Origin: Cavenderia fasciculata
Taxonomy: Eukaryota > Evosea > Eumycetozoa > Acytosteliales > Cavenderiaceae
NCBI RefSeq assembly: GCF_000203815.1
Contig: NW_004457737.1
Coordinates: 2,418,001 to 2,482,000, forward strand
DNA: 64,000 bases
Reading direction: 5' to 3'
Made by a program: the position numbers and the translations under genes. The notes beneath the pieces are model-generated. The model worked only from the letters and a program-made list of their open reading frames with translations. It ran no database searches and had not been told where the DNA came from. This document shows, piece after piece, positions 1 through 10,964 of the stretch (position 1 is the stretch's first letter; each line of letters opens with the position of its first letter).

Positions 1-200
1 CTTGCAACATTAATATTCATTATTACATAATTACATTTATAATTATATTTTTATATACCACCATATTTAATATTCCACCAACAACTAAAATAATAATAAT
101 AATATCAACCAACTCAAACCAACCAATAAATTAATATTAATATTTGTATCAACAACAACAACAAAAAACATCAAGAGACAACAAACTCAACTCTAAAAAA

Positions 201-1532
201 ATGGGAGCCAATCAATCACATCATAGTAGTGATAAGCAATTCACAAGATCACAATCCCAAAACTTCCTTGGTGATAGACCTAGAAAAATAGTTAGATCAC
301 TTTCAAAAACAGTTTTGGGTAGATCAAAATCAACAATGGATAATTTAAATAATCCAGCTGATGGACAGCCTGCTGCACCACCCATTGTTGACAAACCAAC
401 TACTGTAAATAATAATAATAATAATAATAATGATAAAATTGAAAGTTTGGATGAACAAAACAACAATAATAATAATAGTACATCCATATCGGTGGTCAAG
501 TCACCTCCATCTCACCCAGTTGGTGATTCACCAAAACAAGAATCATTGGGTCCAGATACACTATTTATTGAAGAGCATAATGACTTTCATTCCATTGAAT
601 CATTGCCAACTGAACAACCAACTCAACCACCACCACAACCACTTGAAACTCCAAAGCAACAACAAGAAGAAGAGCCATCAGTGAAAAAATCCGAAGAAAG
701 ACCAAAAAGAGTCAAGAGAAATGAAACATTTAGAAAATTGTACAACACCTTTTCAACAAAGAAATCAAAGGCAAAATGGGATGAGTCTACTACTACTACT
801 ACTACTGCTCCATCAGCTGCAGACCCTACCATTCAAGAACCATCAGTCCAACAAGAAGAAGAAGAAGAACCATCTGTGATGGTGATACCATCAGTCGCCG
901 AACCAATACCATCACCCGATCACATCCAAGATGAACAACCAAAAGAAGAAAACGAAATGGACAAGATTGCCAAAAACAAAAGACCAACTAGAAAGAACAA
1001 AGCCAAACATTCCACTTTACAAGCTAAAATGAGTACTCTGAAAATGAAGCTATTCAATCAAAAATTGGACAAAGAGTATGAAGAAGCTAAACGTCAAAAG
1101 GAAATTGAAAAGGTAGCCAAAGAAGCATCAATTGAACAATTTGATGATGAAGATGATGACGATGACTCACAAGATGAAGATGAAGATGAAGAGGAAATGG
1201 AGAATCGTAGATACGATGATGAAATCATATTGGAAGATACATTCTACAATGAAAAGCCAATTCAAGGATTTGGACGTCCACCCTCTCATTCTACGGCATG
1301 TCTTGAAGATGCAGAGACAGCCAATTTTGTCAATGGAACAACACAAGGTGCCGATGGCGGTTCAAACCACTCTAACCATTCACCACAAAAAGGAAAACGA
1401 TCCAATCGTAATGGAAAGAATCAAAAGAAAAAAAAGATCTTTTCAGCAGATCAGTTTTATAATATAGGTACAATGATATCAAAAGAAGTAGGTCATGTAT
1501 TTTTATTATCTTCTGGTCAATACAGATATTAG
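201..1532 (+). CDS. Orphan protein with N-myristoylation motif
   Basis: Single-exon gene of 443 residues. I chose the ATG at 201 because it follows an A-run typical of dictyostelid starts and begins MGANQS, matching the N-myristoylation pattern (Gly2, Ser6). The reading frame also stays open upstream to a TTG at 144, which I treat as leader. The first 60 residues are rich in Ser, Arg and Lys (RSLSKTVLGRSKS), which could add electrostatic membrane binding. The middle is Asn-, Gln- and Pro-rich. Residues of roughly 290-330 form a Lys/Glu-rich, probably coiled stretch, followed by an Asp/Glu block (DDEDDDDDSQDEDEDEEE) and a Lys-rich patch (KKKKIF). I recognise no catalytic domain. Myristoylation and membrane location are inferences from the motif; the function is unknown. 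Confidence 0.75.
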   Translation: MGANQSHHSSDKQFTRSQSQNFLGDRPRKIVRSLSKTVLGRSKSTMDNLNNPADGQPAAPPIVDKPTTVNNNNNNNNDKIESLDEQNNNNNNSTSISVVKSPPSHPVGDSPKQESLGPDTLFIEEHNDFHSIESLPTEQPTQPPPQPLETPKQQQEEEPSVKKSEERPKRVKRNETFRKLYNTFSTKKSKAKWDESTTTTTTAPSAADPTIQEPSVQQEEEEEPSVMVIPSVAEPIPSPDHIQDEQPKEENEMDKIAKNKRPTRKNKAKHSTLQAKMSTLKMKLFNQKLDKEYEEAKRQKEIEKVAKEASIEQFDDEDDDDDSQDEDEDEEEMENRRYDDEIILEDTFYNEKPIQGFGRPPSHSTACLEDAETANFVNGTTQGADGGSNHSNHSPQKGKRSNRNGKNQKKKKIFSADQFYNIGTMISKEVGHVFLLSSGQYRY

Positions 1533-3692
1533 TAATAATAATAATAATAATTATAGTTTTTTATTTAATAAAATTTAATCAAAAAGATTACTTTTTTAAA
1601 AATTAATTAATTAAATGAATGAATGAATACTATTTTAATAAGTAGGATAGCGGTATATAATAATAATGCTTTTTTGGGGTTACGGAGAACAAATGAAAAA
1701 AATGGGTGGCGATTGGTTGGATGGTCGTTCATGAATACTTGAATCCATTTTTATAAATTAGGACAATGTCTTATATCTATTTCATATCAGATAAATAATA
1801 TCGAGGTTATTATGCAATTCAATTCAATTCAAATAATACCTTTTTATCTAAAAAGGAAACTAGATTATTACTTAATTTAATTAGCAGTTGTTGTTGGACA
1901 TAGGCACTAATATATGTGATTTTCACTCATAAACCTATAAATATCATATATCTCTATTTATATTAGGATAAAGAATAGGGTACCTTTATTCTTCATTAGG
2001 GTAAATGGAATTTGTTACTTGAATCATGAGTAATATTAATATTTATTTATCTTTTGGAAAAAATAAATTTAACGAGTATCAAATCTGTATGGGTTGGTTG
2101 CAGGATAAACAAAAACAAGAATTCCTATTATTATTTTTATTATTAATTTATTTTATCGATATAAGTGTAAATATATCCTGTATATTTGGTTACTACTCAT
2201 CCATCCATTTTGATTGAAAATTACCAAAATCTCAAACAGCGTTGTAGAGTAAATAGTAATTAGATTTAATAATTACCAACAAACAAAACATTAATCTCAT
2301 CACATAATTATCATCATCATCATCATCATCATATTCATCATTTTCCTTTCATTTCTCATCATCAATTCCATAATCATTTAATATATCTTTCAAATTGTAT
2401 GTCCTTTCTATCATATCAAATATAATGATATGGTGGTCTATTCAATTTGATTGGCGACCGGACAATCTATCAATCATCTCAAATTTTTACAAAGCATCTT
2501 ATCTTTTGACATCTCTGAGGGATGATATCATATAATAATCTATATTATTACATCCATATATTATACGATTGTACCAACAATTTATCTCTTTAAAAACAAT
2601 GGGAAACGGACCACCTATAATCAATTGATTTTTTTTAAAAGTAATTATTTATCATCATACATCATAATCATAATAATATGTTGTTGTTTTGATGATTGAT
2701 AGTAAGGGTGGTGGTGGTGGTAGTGTTGGTGGTAGTATTGGTGGAGGTCGGTCGGTCGGTCGTCTACTTGTATGTAGTAGTATTGTCACTAAATCATCCA
2801 AAATAAATTGTTGATTCATTTCATAGTCATTCTTTCCTTTTCAGACAAATTAAATTAAACAAATATAATATTTTTCAAATCACTTAATCCAGACATCATT
2901 TATAATCATCACCATCATATATATTTTAATTCCCCTATTTTTAAAACTATAAAAAATTTTTTTTTTTTAGGAAAACCCCAACAAACCTTCCTTGTTTTCT
3001 TGAAATCTCTTGGAACTAGCATCAAAACTTTAGAATATTAAAATAACTATTTAAATGTTTGTATTTATTATCCAATTCATATGGAGGAGGAGGAGGTTAA
3101 AGTACCACTTAACCCAAAACCCAACGTAAATTCCCCTTTATTTAGTCTTTCCCAAAAACTCAACTGGATCATCAGTATATCCATTTCGAGTATTTGGATT
3201 TAAAAAACAATCTATTGTCAACACCAACAACAAAGTTGGTTTATTTTGTTTTTGGTATTTCCCAAACTGTTTTTATCATTTCTCGAATATATTAATCCCA
3301 AGAGGATAGTCGTGGTGGTGGACAATATATATCTATTATTTGAAAAGATCATTATCATCATTTTCATCATCGTGTGTTGATCTACATTGCCGTTTATCGA
3401 CTGATGCCAACTAAGGAACTGTTAACAACCACCCAACCAACAACCAACCTACCAACCAATCTTTTAATCGTCCAACACTCTTTACACATTCAATTCTTTG
3501 ATTCTTGCAGTTTGAACGATTTTAACTATAGTTGTCAATCTGGATTGTATGTCTGTGTGTGGTTGACAATTAAAACAATATGTCAAACCAAGAGGAAGAG
3601 GAGTTGGTGATGATGTAACAATACCTACCTACCTTCTTACATACCTACATGTCCCGCACCCTCCTTCTTACAATATACACATATATTTTTAT

Positions 3693-3723
<31 letters not shown>

Positions 3724-6268
3724 CCAATCAATCAATTCAACACAGTGTGCTCTCTTGAATATTTCACTCCTTAGACTGTTTGCATTTTATCAGTTTAGTT
3801 TTTGGTGATATTTACAAAAGATTCATCGTATCCTGTTGTATGCATTCACCCCCTGATGATTCTTGTAGAATGTTTCTCACACAAACACACACCATTAATT
3901 AAATTAGTCAATTTCAGATTTCAAATCTAAATGTGTCTTTTTGAGTGAGTGGATGGTTCGAACGGAAAACAACCAATCCTTTGTCGGCACCTATGTCGTA
4001 TAGGCAGTAGTACTACTATACTACAACGCGATTATTGCTTTGGCCAATTCAATTGCATTGTCCACCACCACTACCACTCACCCCTCACCACTCACCACTC
4101 TCAATCTAACCCACCACTATATCATCCCACATATATCAGTCAATCTGCTATCCTGTGCTGCTTATCATAATTCACCCCACTTGGTGGACATATCATGTCT
4201 ATCAGGACAACAACTTGATTTACTGACCTACATTGTGCGAGAGAGAGACTGATGATATTTTTGTTTCGTTTCGTTTCTTTTATTAACCTGTTCCATCAAT
4301 CCGGAAGTGAGTAAGTGTGTGAATGTGTGTGTCTGTGTCTGTGTGTGACATGATGATGATTATTATTATTATTATTCTTGATTTCTTATTATATTAACTG
4401 TAGGGATTGTTGTTGTCTATGTCATTCCTTCTACTTTGCCCAGTTGCATACTCCATTCTTTGACCAACAATTTTACTTACCTACTGCTATTTTTAAATTT
4501 AATCTTGTTCATTTGTGATACATTGCAGAATTTGGAATCACCAACAACTACAACTCCAGTCAGCCAGAAAGCAAGCATTTCCAACAACAACTAAAATAGA
4601 AAAAAAGCAAGAAACTATTTAGAGTCAACTTATTGATCAATTATACCAACAACACTACTAGTAGTACATACCAACACGACGACAGCATCACTAGCAGCAG
4701 AAGTAATAGTAGTAGCAGTAGTATTATATTGCAGCACCAGTAGAGGAAACCTGCTAGTATAAGGGTTGCACTAGTTTGTGTTAACTATATTCATTGACCC
4801 AATTAGGAGTTGCAGTCAGCCATCCAGTCTGCCAGTCTGGTGAACCAAAAGTAAGTTTGTTTAATATACCAACAACCCTCTCCTACTCCTAGCACTCTCT
4901 AAATCTATATTTATATATTTAGAACCGTCATTTAATCGCCACATTTTTTATTTAAATTAATCAATTAATCATTCATTCATTCATTCATTATTGCCTATTA
5001 AATCACAATCACATTTCCAGCCAACCAGCTTCTTCTTTTCCAACATCCAAACATTGATCAATTTTTCAAATTAATTATTGTTATTATTGTCAACATACCA
5101 ACAACATCAAGAATAGTAAAGTTAGTTTTTAGAACAAGCTTGGCAGTTTAGTGTAAGTGTCACTGATCATTTTCATCCTCTGTCAGTTCTGCCATTTTTG
5201 TGTGATTTTCTCCATTTCTCCTCGTTCTCTCTTTCACACCCCCCTCTCATCAGTTTTCATGCTCTATTTTGTTTTTTGTTATTTGATTGTCTTGTTTTGG
5301 GGCCCATCAACCAAGATTTATCTTTAGAGTTTTAATAATTTTAAACACACTGCCAACTTTTTCCCAAATATATCGAGATTGGAACTCGTGTGACTTTGGG
5401 AAAAATATATAGACAGATCCAACGTTTCCAACTTTGCTGGAAAACACTAACAACTGCATTGATTTCAGAAATACACCTTTCCCAAACAACCTTTTCCTGC
5501 GACACCTACCCAACCAGATCCAAATGTGATCAATTCATTCTTCCTCCAACTATAGCACCCCCCATCCCATCCTTTCCTCTTACTTTATTATAATGTTCTC
5601 CTCTCACAATGTTATCATCAGCAGAAGAAGAACAAGAAGGAGAAGCAGCTTTACCATCATCCATCGGATAGCTGCATCATCATCATCATCATCATATTCA
5701 TTGATTTCTTTAAACCAAGTCTCTGCATGACGAGTAGGGTTGCCCACTACATTTATTTTTAATACACCACCACCAGTATCCATTGATCAATGGGATCCTC
5801 TAGATATTTAACACTTGGGGTGTATCATCTGCTTCTGATTGAACACTTCCACTCTTATAAAACCGACAGGTCTATTTTATTCTTTTTATTATCTAATTGT
5901 CGAATTTAACTCCCATCCAACAACAAACTAAACACATTTTATATTAAATCCTCACCCATTTTAACCATTATTGCTATTATCTCATACATCAAGTCCCCAT
6001 TTATCATTTAAATTATTTATACTAGACCCACCACCACCACCACAACCTATTCTACTGTTCTACATAAATACCAATCACATTGTTGAATTTAAAATCACTT
6101 AATTCTTATTGTATTTTAAAATTAATTATTATTATTATTTATTTTATTTATTTATTTATTTATTTTTAGATTTAATCAAAATCTTTTAAAAAAAAAACAA
6201 CTCTCAAAAAAAGTAAATTTACTTTTCAATTCCCCCCTACCCTACTCTACACTTTTTTATTCAAACAA
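1533..6268. other. 4.7 kb gene-free region with simple repeats
   Basis: No convincing gene is present on either strand; the short open frames lack family similarity and coding-like composition. The stretch has CAT runs near 2310-2335, a GGT-rich patch near 2705-2755, a TA run near 3702-3724 and CA/CAAC-rich tracts near 3420-3470 and 4540-4740. A good splice donor (GTAAGT) lies at 4851 after a purine- and CAG-rich stretch. A T-rich acceptor-like site lies near 6170, 100 bases before the methyltransferase ATG. A non-coding first exon with a long leader intron for that gene is possible but would be unusually long for this lineage. Confidence 0.5.
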
Positions 6269-7308
6269 ATGGAAATCATAAATGATAATCAATCCACTCT
6301 GGTAGTTGACAACCAATGTAGTTCGACCCAAGTTACTCCAATAGCCATGGATCATGATGATGACAAGGAAACTCGTTGGATGGCCATCGATAAATCCGAA
6401 TGTCCAAATAAATTTATTCAATATGTAGATGAAGCTTCTAAACAAGATCAAGTATGTATTAAACAAAAAAAAGGAACCAAAAAAAGGATATAAATATTTA
6501 ATTAATTTTTCAATTTAGATTATTGCACATACCAGATATTCAACAAGACAATTACAACTTGAACCAGGAATGAAAGTTATTGATGTTGGATGTGGTGCTG
6601 GAAAAGACTTGAGTAGATTAGAATCTATAGTACAAGGTACCGGTGAAGTATATGGTATGGATATTTCAAGGGAAATGGTTGAATGCGCCAAGAGTAGAAT
6701 GTCCCATCTTCCAAATGTCCAAGTTTTCTGTGGAAATGCAAACTCAATTCCATTTGATGCCAATTATTTCGATGCGTATGTATAAATTAAAAATTAACTA
6801 ATCCCAAAAAAAATATTAATTGGTTTTTTTTTTTATTTATAGTGTAAGATGTGAAAGATTACTTCAACATATTCCACAACCAGATGATGTTATTGCTGAA
6901 ATGGTTAGAATTACAAAGAGAGGTGGTAGAATAGTCATTACTGATATTGATTGGACATCTTCAACCATATCAATTCCAAAACATGTTGAACAAATCAACT
7001 CGATCATCATCAAGGATGTTGTATTCAATGCTCATCCAGCTATCGGTCTCCATCTCAAGGGACGCATGAAGAAGAACCCACAAATCACCGATGTCGATAT
7101 TTTTGCTCAATGTCTCTACACTGACTCTTTGTCAGTGGCTGATGATTTCCTCTGGTTGGGAGAGCGTGGAAAGATGGCCGTCACTCAAGGTCTCATCTCG
7201 GAAGACGAATATATGCAATGGCGTGAAGCTGTCGAGCAGATGGAAGAAGAGGGTAGTTTTGTATTCACTATCAATCTCTTTACTGTCAGTGGTAAAATTG
7301 ACAAATAA
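6269..7308 (+). CDS. Class I SAM-dependent methyltransferase
   Basis: Exons read as join(6269..6451, 6519..6775, 6843..7308), giving 301 residues. Exon 2 carries motif I (VIDVGCGAGKDLSRLE, about residues 75-90) that binds S-adenosylmethionine, then the acidic loop (YGMDISREMVECAK) and the SIPFDANYFDAV motif typical of the Methyltransf_11/25 fold. Exon 3 has the GGRIVITDIDW strand. The C-terminal third is an alpha-helical segment of the kind seen in UbiE-like and small-molecule methyltransferases. Both introns are about 67 bases, start GTATGT and end TTTAG or TATAG, and keep the frame. The substrate cannot be read from the sequence. The gene is preceded by the long gene-free region. Confidence 0.85.
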
Positions 7309-8112
7309 TCCTCCTAGGTTAATTGTACATTCAACATATACATATATGTCTTGTTGCGCAACAAGTCAAATTTCCATTTCCTTTTTTTTTTATATATATT
7401 CATCCTTTAAAATGTTAACCTACTCACTTTTGATAATGTACAAATCTAATCGTCATCATCCCCCATCACCACCACCGCCACTACCACTACCATTTATTTA
7501 TTTATTTATTTAATCGATAAATTTGCTTCCCATTGCAAAAATCATCTTCGCCGTAGCTATTTCCTCTCTCTCTCTTTTGGAGTATCCCCCACCTACTACT
7601 GGAAATAACACGCCACCAATCTGTCGACAGATCGATCCACACCATCCATTCTAAATGCCAACCACAACCAAGTATTTGGATTACAGTTTGGTCTTTGAGA
7701 ATCGTCCCCCAACCAAATGAAGAATTCTCTCTTTCCGTCTCTTATCTCTTTGCTTTATATATATATGTAAAACCACCTATTTTCATATTATTACCATTAC
7801 CCAATTTAATAACCATCACCACCTCCTCCTCCTCCTCCCAACAATAATATGCTTAACTTTTTTATCCACCATTTAAAATATCCTCTATTTTGGATTGATG
7901 GGAAAGTAATCTCCTCCTACACCAATATTGCTTGCTTCTATTCCTCTCAAATATCTATTTATACAAAATTATCCATAAAATAAAAGGACCAATTAGAGAA
8001 TCTGATATGTTTTTTCATTGTGTCTATAAAACTTTTTCTTCTTTTTTTGAATTAAAATAGATACTATTACGGTTGGTTTATTAATAGTAGTAGTCGAGAG
8101 GGTTGTTATTGT
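7309..8112. other. Intergenic region, no gene seen
   Basis: This is the 3' space between the methyltransferase (+) and CBP20 (-), which converge here. It contains pyrimidine-rich and CCA/CTC repeats (for example near 7465-7495 and 7815-7840), and open frames are short and compositionally unlike genes. I see no RNA gene. Confidence 0.5.
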
Positions 8113-8844
8113 TTAATCGTCTTCATCTTCATCCCTTTCTCTAAATCTGCTACTTCTACCTCCACCATTCTAAAATGGAAAAAAAGAACCAATTAATAAT
8201 AAGGATCACAACAATATACAATATATAATATAACATACATCTCTTTGTTTTTTCAAATCATTTCCATCTTCATCATCACGACTTCTTTTACCGATATATT
8301 GTGGCTGACTAACATCCATCTCTGAGTGTTGTTCAATTTCAACCATTTTCTGTTGTTTACCATAACCTCCACGTCCTGGATCATAGTCTGTTCTATATTC
8401 ATCACGTACTTGACCACCACTAGCTCCACGACCGTATTGACGTCCCTCTTTGAAACCGTAATCCCAATCACATCTGATCAATCTTTCGTCGAGTTTGGTA
8501 CCATTAATATATTTTATACAATCTGCTGCATCTTCTTTTGCGTAATATCTAGATTATAACATAACAACAAGGTTAATATTGATTCGTTTCTATCCTAAAT
8601 CTACATACTCTACAAAACAAAATCCACAAGGAGTCTTTTGAAGTCTATCTAAACCCATGATGATTCTTTTAATCTCTCCACACTTTGAAAACAATTCATA
8701 GAGTTGTTCTTCGGTTGTGTAAAACGATAGATATCCAACATAGATGGTAGTTGATACTTCTATAGCCTTTTGAAAGTCGTCATATGTGAAACCTGATTTC
8801 TTATCGAAATACAATGGTTGAGGTGTAATGTATAGTTCTGACAT
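8113..8844 (-). CDS. ncbp2: Nuclear cap-binding protein subunit 2 (CBP20)
   Basis: Exons complement(join(8113..8169, 8239..8548, 8609..8844)), 200 residues. The protein is the small subunit of the nuclear cap-binding complex, which with CBP80 binds the m7G cap of pol II transcripts for splicing, export and decay. The N-terminus has the conserved aromatic cap-stacking region ([21 protein letters not shown]). It is followed by an RRM with RNP2 ([20 protein letters not shown]) and RNP1 ([16 protein letters not shown]), the latter interrupted by intron 1. The [19 protein letters not shown] segment is near-diagnostic for CBP20. The C-terminus is Gly/Arg/Asp-rich. Introns have GTATGT donors. Confidence 0.95.
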
Positions 8845-9125
8845 TCTATACTATATCTCTCTTCTTCTCTCTTTTTTCTCCTCTATCTATAGAAGATTAT
8901 GATCGATTGAATACTAAAGAAGATGTTGATATTAACTAACTACAAACTACTAATGATCATATCTTTTTTTAGTCGTTAGGGAAGATCGATCACTTTCAAT
9001 TTAATTTTTGAAAAAAATACAACAAATTTTGGTTACTTTTATCCTTTATTAAATTAATACTAAACATTTATATAATTCTATTTACACATTGATTGATTCA
9101 TTCATTCATTAATTGAATTGTTGAA

Positions 9126-10235
9126 TTATTGTTGTTGATTTTGTTGTTCATTTAAGAAATTGATAATGGCTTGCGTTTGAAGTTTGACCTTTCCTGTGAG
9201 TGTATTGGCAACCCACTTGATGTAATCGATTCCTTTTGGATCTTGGATCACTTCTCTCCATGTCTTTCCGGCATATTTCTTGAGTTGTGGTGGAACTGGT
9301 GAATCAATATCTAATTCTTCGGAATGATCTACTGATGACGATGACGATTGGAATGATTGTTGTGGTTGCTTTGGTTGTGAAATTGATGGAATAACTTCAT
9401 CAAATGATACAGATGAATCAAATTGTGGTTGTTGAATTGGTTGTGTTTGTTGTTGTTGTTGACCATCATTGTATGATGAAGAGGAGGATTCCTTCCAAGG
9501 ATAATTGATTGGAGAATTACCATTCTTGAGAGACCAGAACTTTCTCTTTTCTCCACTCTTTACATTGACGTAGAACTTTTCAGCAGCGTTGGCAGCCTTC
9601 CAATTTCTAATAAATGTTGGGTCCCACAATGAACTACCTATACCGAGATCCTTGCAACAACGTACCAAGGCATTGGACTTGGCAGCTTCATTGGCCGTTG
9701 CAAACGACAAATGTCCTCCCTCGACATATGGCTGTTCTCCAAAACTCTCGCTCACATAACGACCCAAGCAAAACAGAGCGTATGGACGAATCAAGCTACC
9801 ACTGATCACGACGGGACCACCAAAGGGCTTTAATGCCCATCCACCTGGTCCAAATGCCTGATTCAATATTCTGCGATACTTGATCTCTGGCAGATAGATG
9901 ATACCATCTGGTTTGATCTCAATGTCATTGTTGTCAAGTTCACCAAGCAACACATCAGTAATCTCTCTTGCAAATGGTTCCTTTGAGATATCTTTAAACT
10001 TTTCCTCATCATAGAATCTTTCGTTGAGTAATGCTTGTTGTTGTTTGTTTGCACTTTGTTGTGATGATGGTTGTTGATGAGATGCATAGTTGGTGGTAGT
10101 TGTAGATTGTTGTTGTGGTGATGAAGAGGTAGAATAAGAGTATGTTGGTTGAAAGGTCTTATTACTATGACTGCTAGCAGCAGTAAGTGTCGTTACTCTA
10201 AAGCCAATGTTTCTCACAAATAATCTATTTAACAT
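9126..10235 (-). CDS. mgm101: Mitochondrial genome maintenance protein MGM101 with extra C-terminal domain
   Basis: Single exon, 369 residues. MGM101 is a Rad52-type single-strand annealing recombinase needed to keep mitochondrial DNA. The first 40 residues (MLNRLFVRNIGFRV...) are basic, hydroxylated and lack acidic residues, as in a mitochondrial presequence. A Gln/Ser-rich linker follows. The core runs from about residue 73 to 235, including GIIYLPEIKYRRILNQAFG, GGPVVISGSLIRPY and EGGHLSFATANEAAKSNALV, and matches MGM101. The protein is about 100 residues longer than the yeast protein: after a Gln/Ser linker it ends in a compact segment (KKYAGKTWREVIQDPKGIDY, about 316-365) resembling a small domain found at the end of some exonucleases. 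That resemblance is from memory and is uncertain. Confidence 0.93.
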   Translation of the reverse strand: MLNRLFVRNIGFRVTTLTAASSHSNKTFQPTYSYSTSSSPQQQSTTTTNYASHQQPSSQQSANKQQQALLNERFYDEEKFKDISKEPFAREITDVLLGELDNNDIEIKPDGIIYLPEIKYRRILNQAFGPGGWALKPFGGPVVISGSLIRPYALFCLGRYVSESFGEQPYVEGGHLSFATANEAAKSNALVRCCKDLGIGSSLWDPTFIRNWKAANAAEKFYVNVKSGEKRKFWSLKNGNSPINYPWKESSSSSYNDGQQQQQTQPIQQPQFDSSVSFDEVIPSISQPKQPQQSFQSSSSSVDHSEELDIDSPVPPQLKKYAGKTWREVIQDPKGIDYIKWVANTLTGKVKLQTQAIINFLNEQQNQQQ

Positions 10236-10630
10236 CCTTTTATTCTATCTGTGTGAACTAATCAATGAGCACATTTATAGAGCAATAAATTATCTTAATT
10301 ACCTTTTTGACAAAAAAAAAAAAAAAAAAAAAAGGATTACTATACAGAGAAATGAGCGAACTTCCAACAAATACCAAACAATTTTTTTGTATGAGCCTAA
10401 AATATGTCTGTGCATCAAGTATTTTATTAGACTTTTAAAACAAGTAATAAGAAATATCAGAAACTCATTTATAAATTGGAAATGTTCATCCTAGAAAGAA
10501 AATAGTCGTTCATTATTAAATCCAAGCTTGGATGGGGATACAAGACAGACAAAGGAATTCCATTATTTTCCATCATCATCATATCATCTCAGACAGATAG
10601 AATAGTGAGTTGTCATAATATGAAATGTTA

Positions 10631-10701
<71 letters not shown>

Positions 10702-10964
10702 ATTTATTATGGAAATGTATTTGGGGATTTATTATTTTTCCTATTATCTCTACTCTTGCCATGCATGACCAACTACTCGTTCGTTTTAATTAATTTTAAT
10801 TGTCAAAAAAATCGAAAAAATTGAAAAAATGGTTGTGTGAAAAAAACGAAGAGAGAGAAGACGAAACAAACCCCATATCTTTTTTTGATCGTTACTATTA
10901 TTATTACTCCTTTTCTTGTTTTATAGTTTATTTTTGTTATTTATTATTAAAAAGAGTATCAAAG
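10236..10964. other. Divergent intergenic region between MGM101 and Pescadillo
   Basis: This is the shared upstream region of two divergently oriented genes. It contains an A-run at about 10312-10333, a 66 bp AT dinucleotide tract, and an A/T-rich leader just before the Pescadillo ATG. The open frames are low-complexity and not credible genes. Confidence 0.5.
10634..10699. repeat. (AT)n dinucleotide microsatellite
   Basis: An uninterrupted alternating AT tract of about 66 bases lies in the divergent intergenic region. Such tracts are length-variable and can form cruciforms. Confidence 0.95.

Noticed and set aside
3955-3965. tRNA B-box-like GGTTCGAACGG (also at 28307-28317)
   Set aside because: No A box or cloverleaf could be built around either; the second lies in a DTD1 intron.
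3374-4252. Several short plus-strand frames in the gene-free stretch
   Set aside because: Composition follows CAAC and CA repeats, frames overlap and none resembles a protein family.
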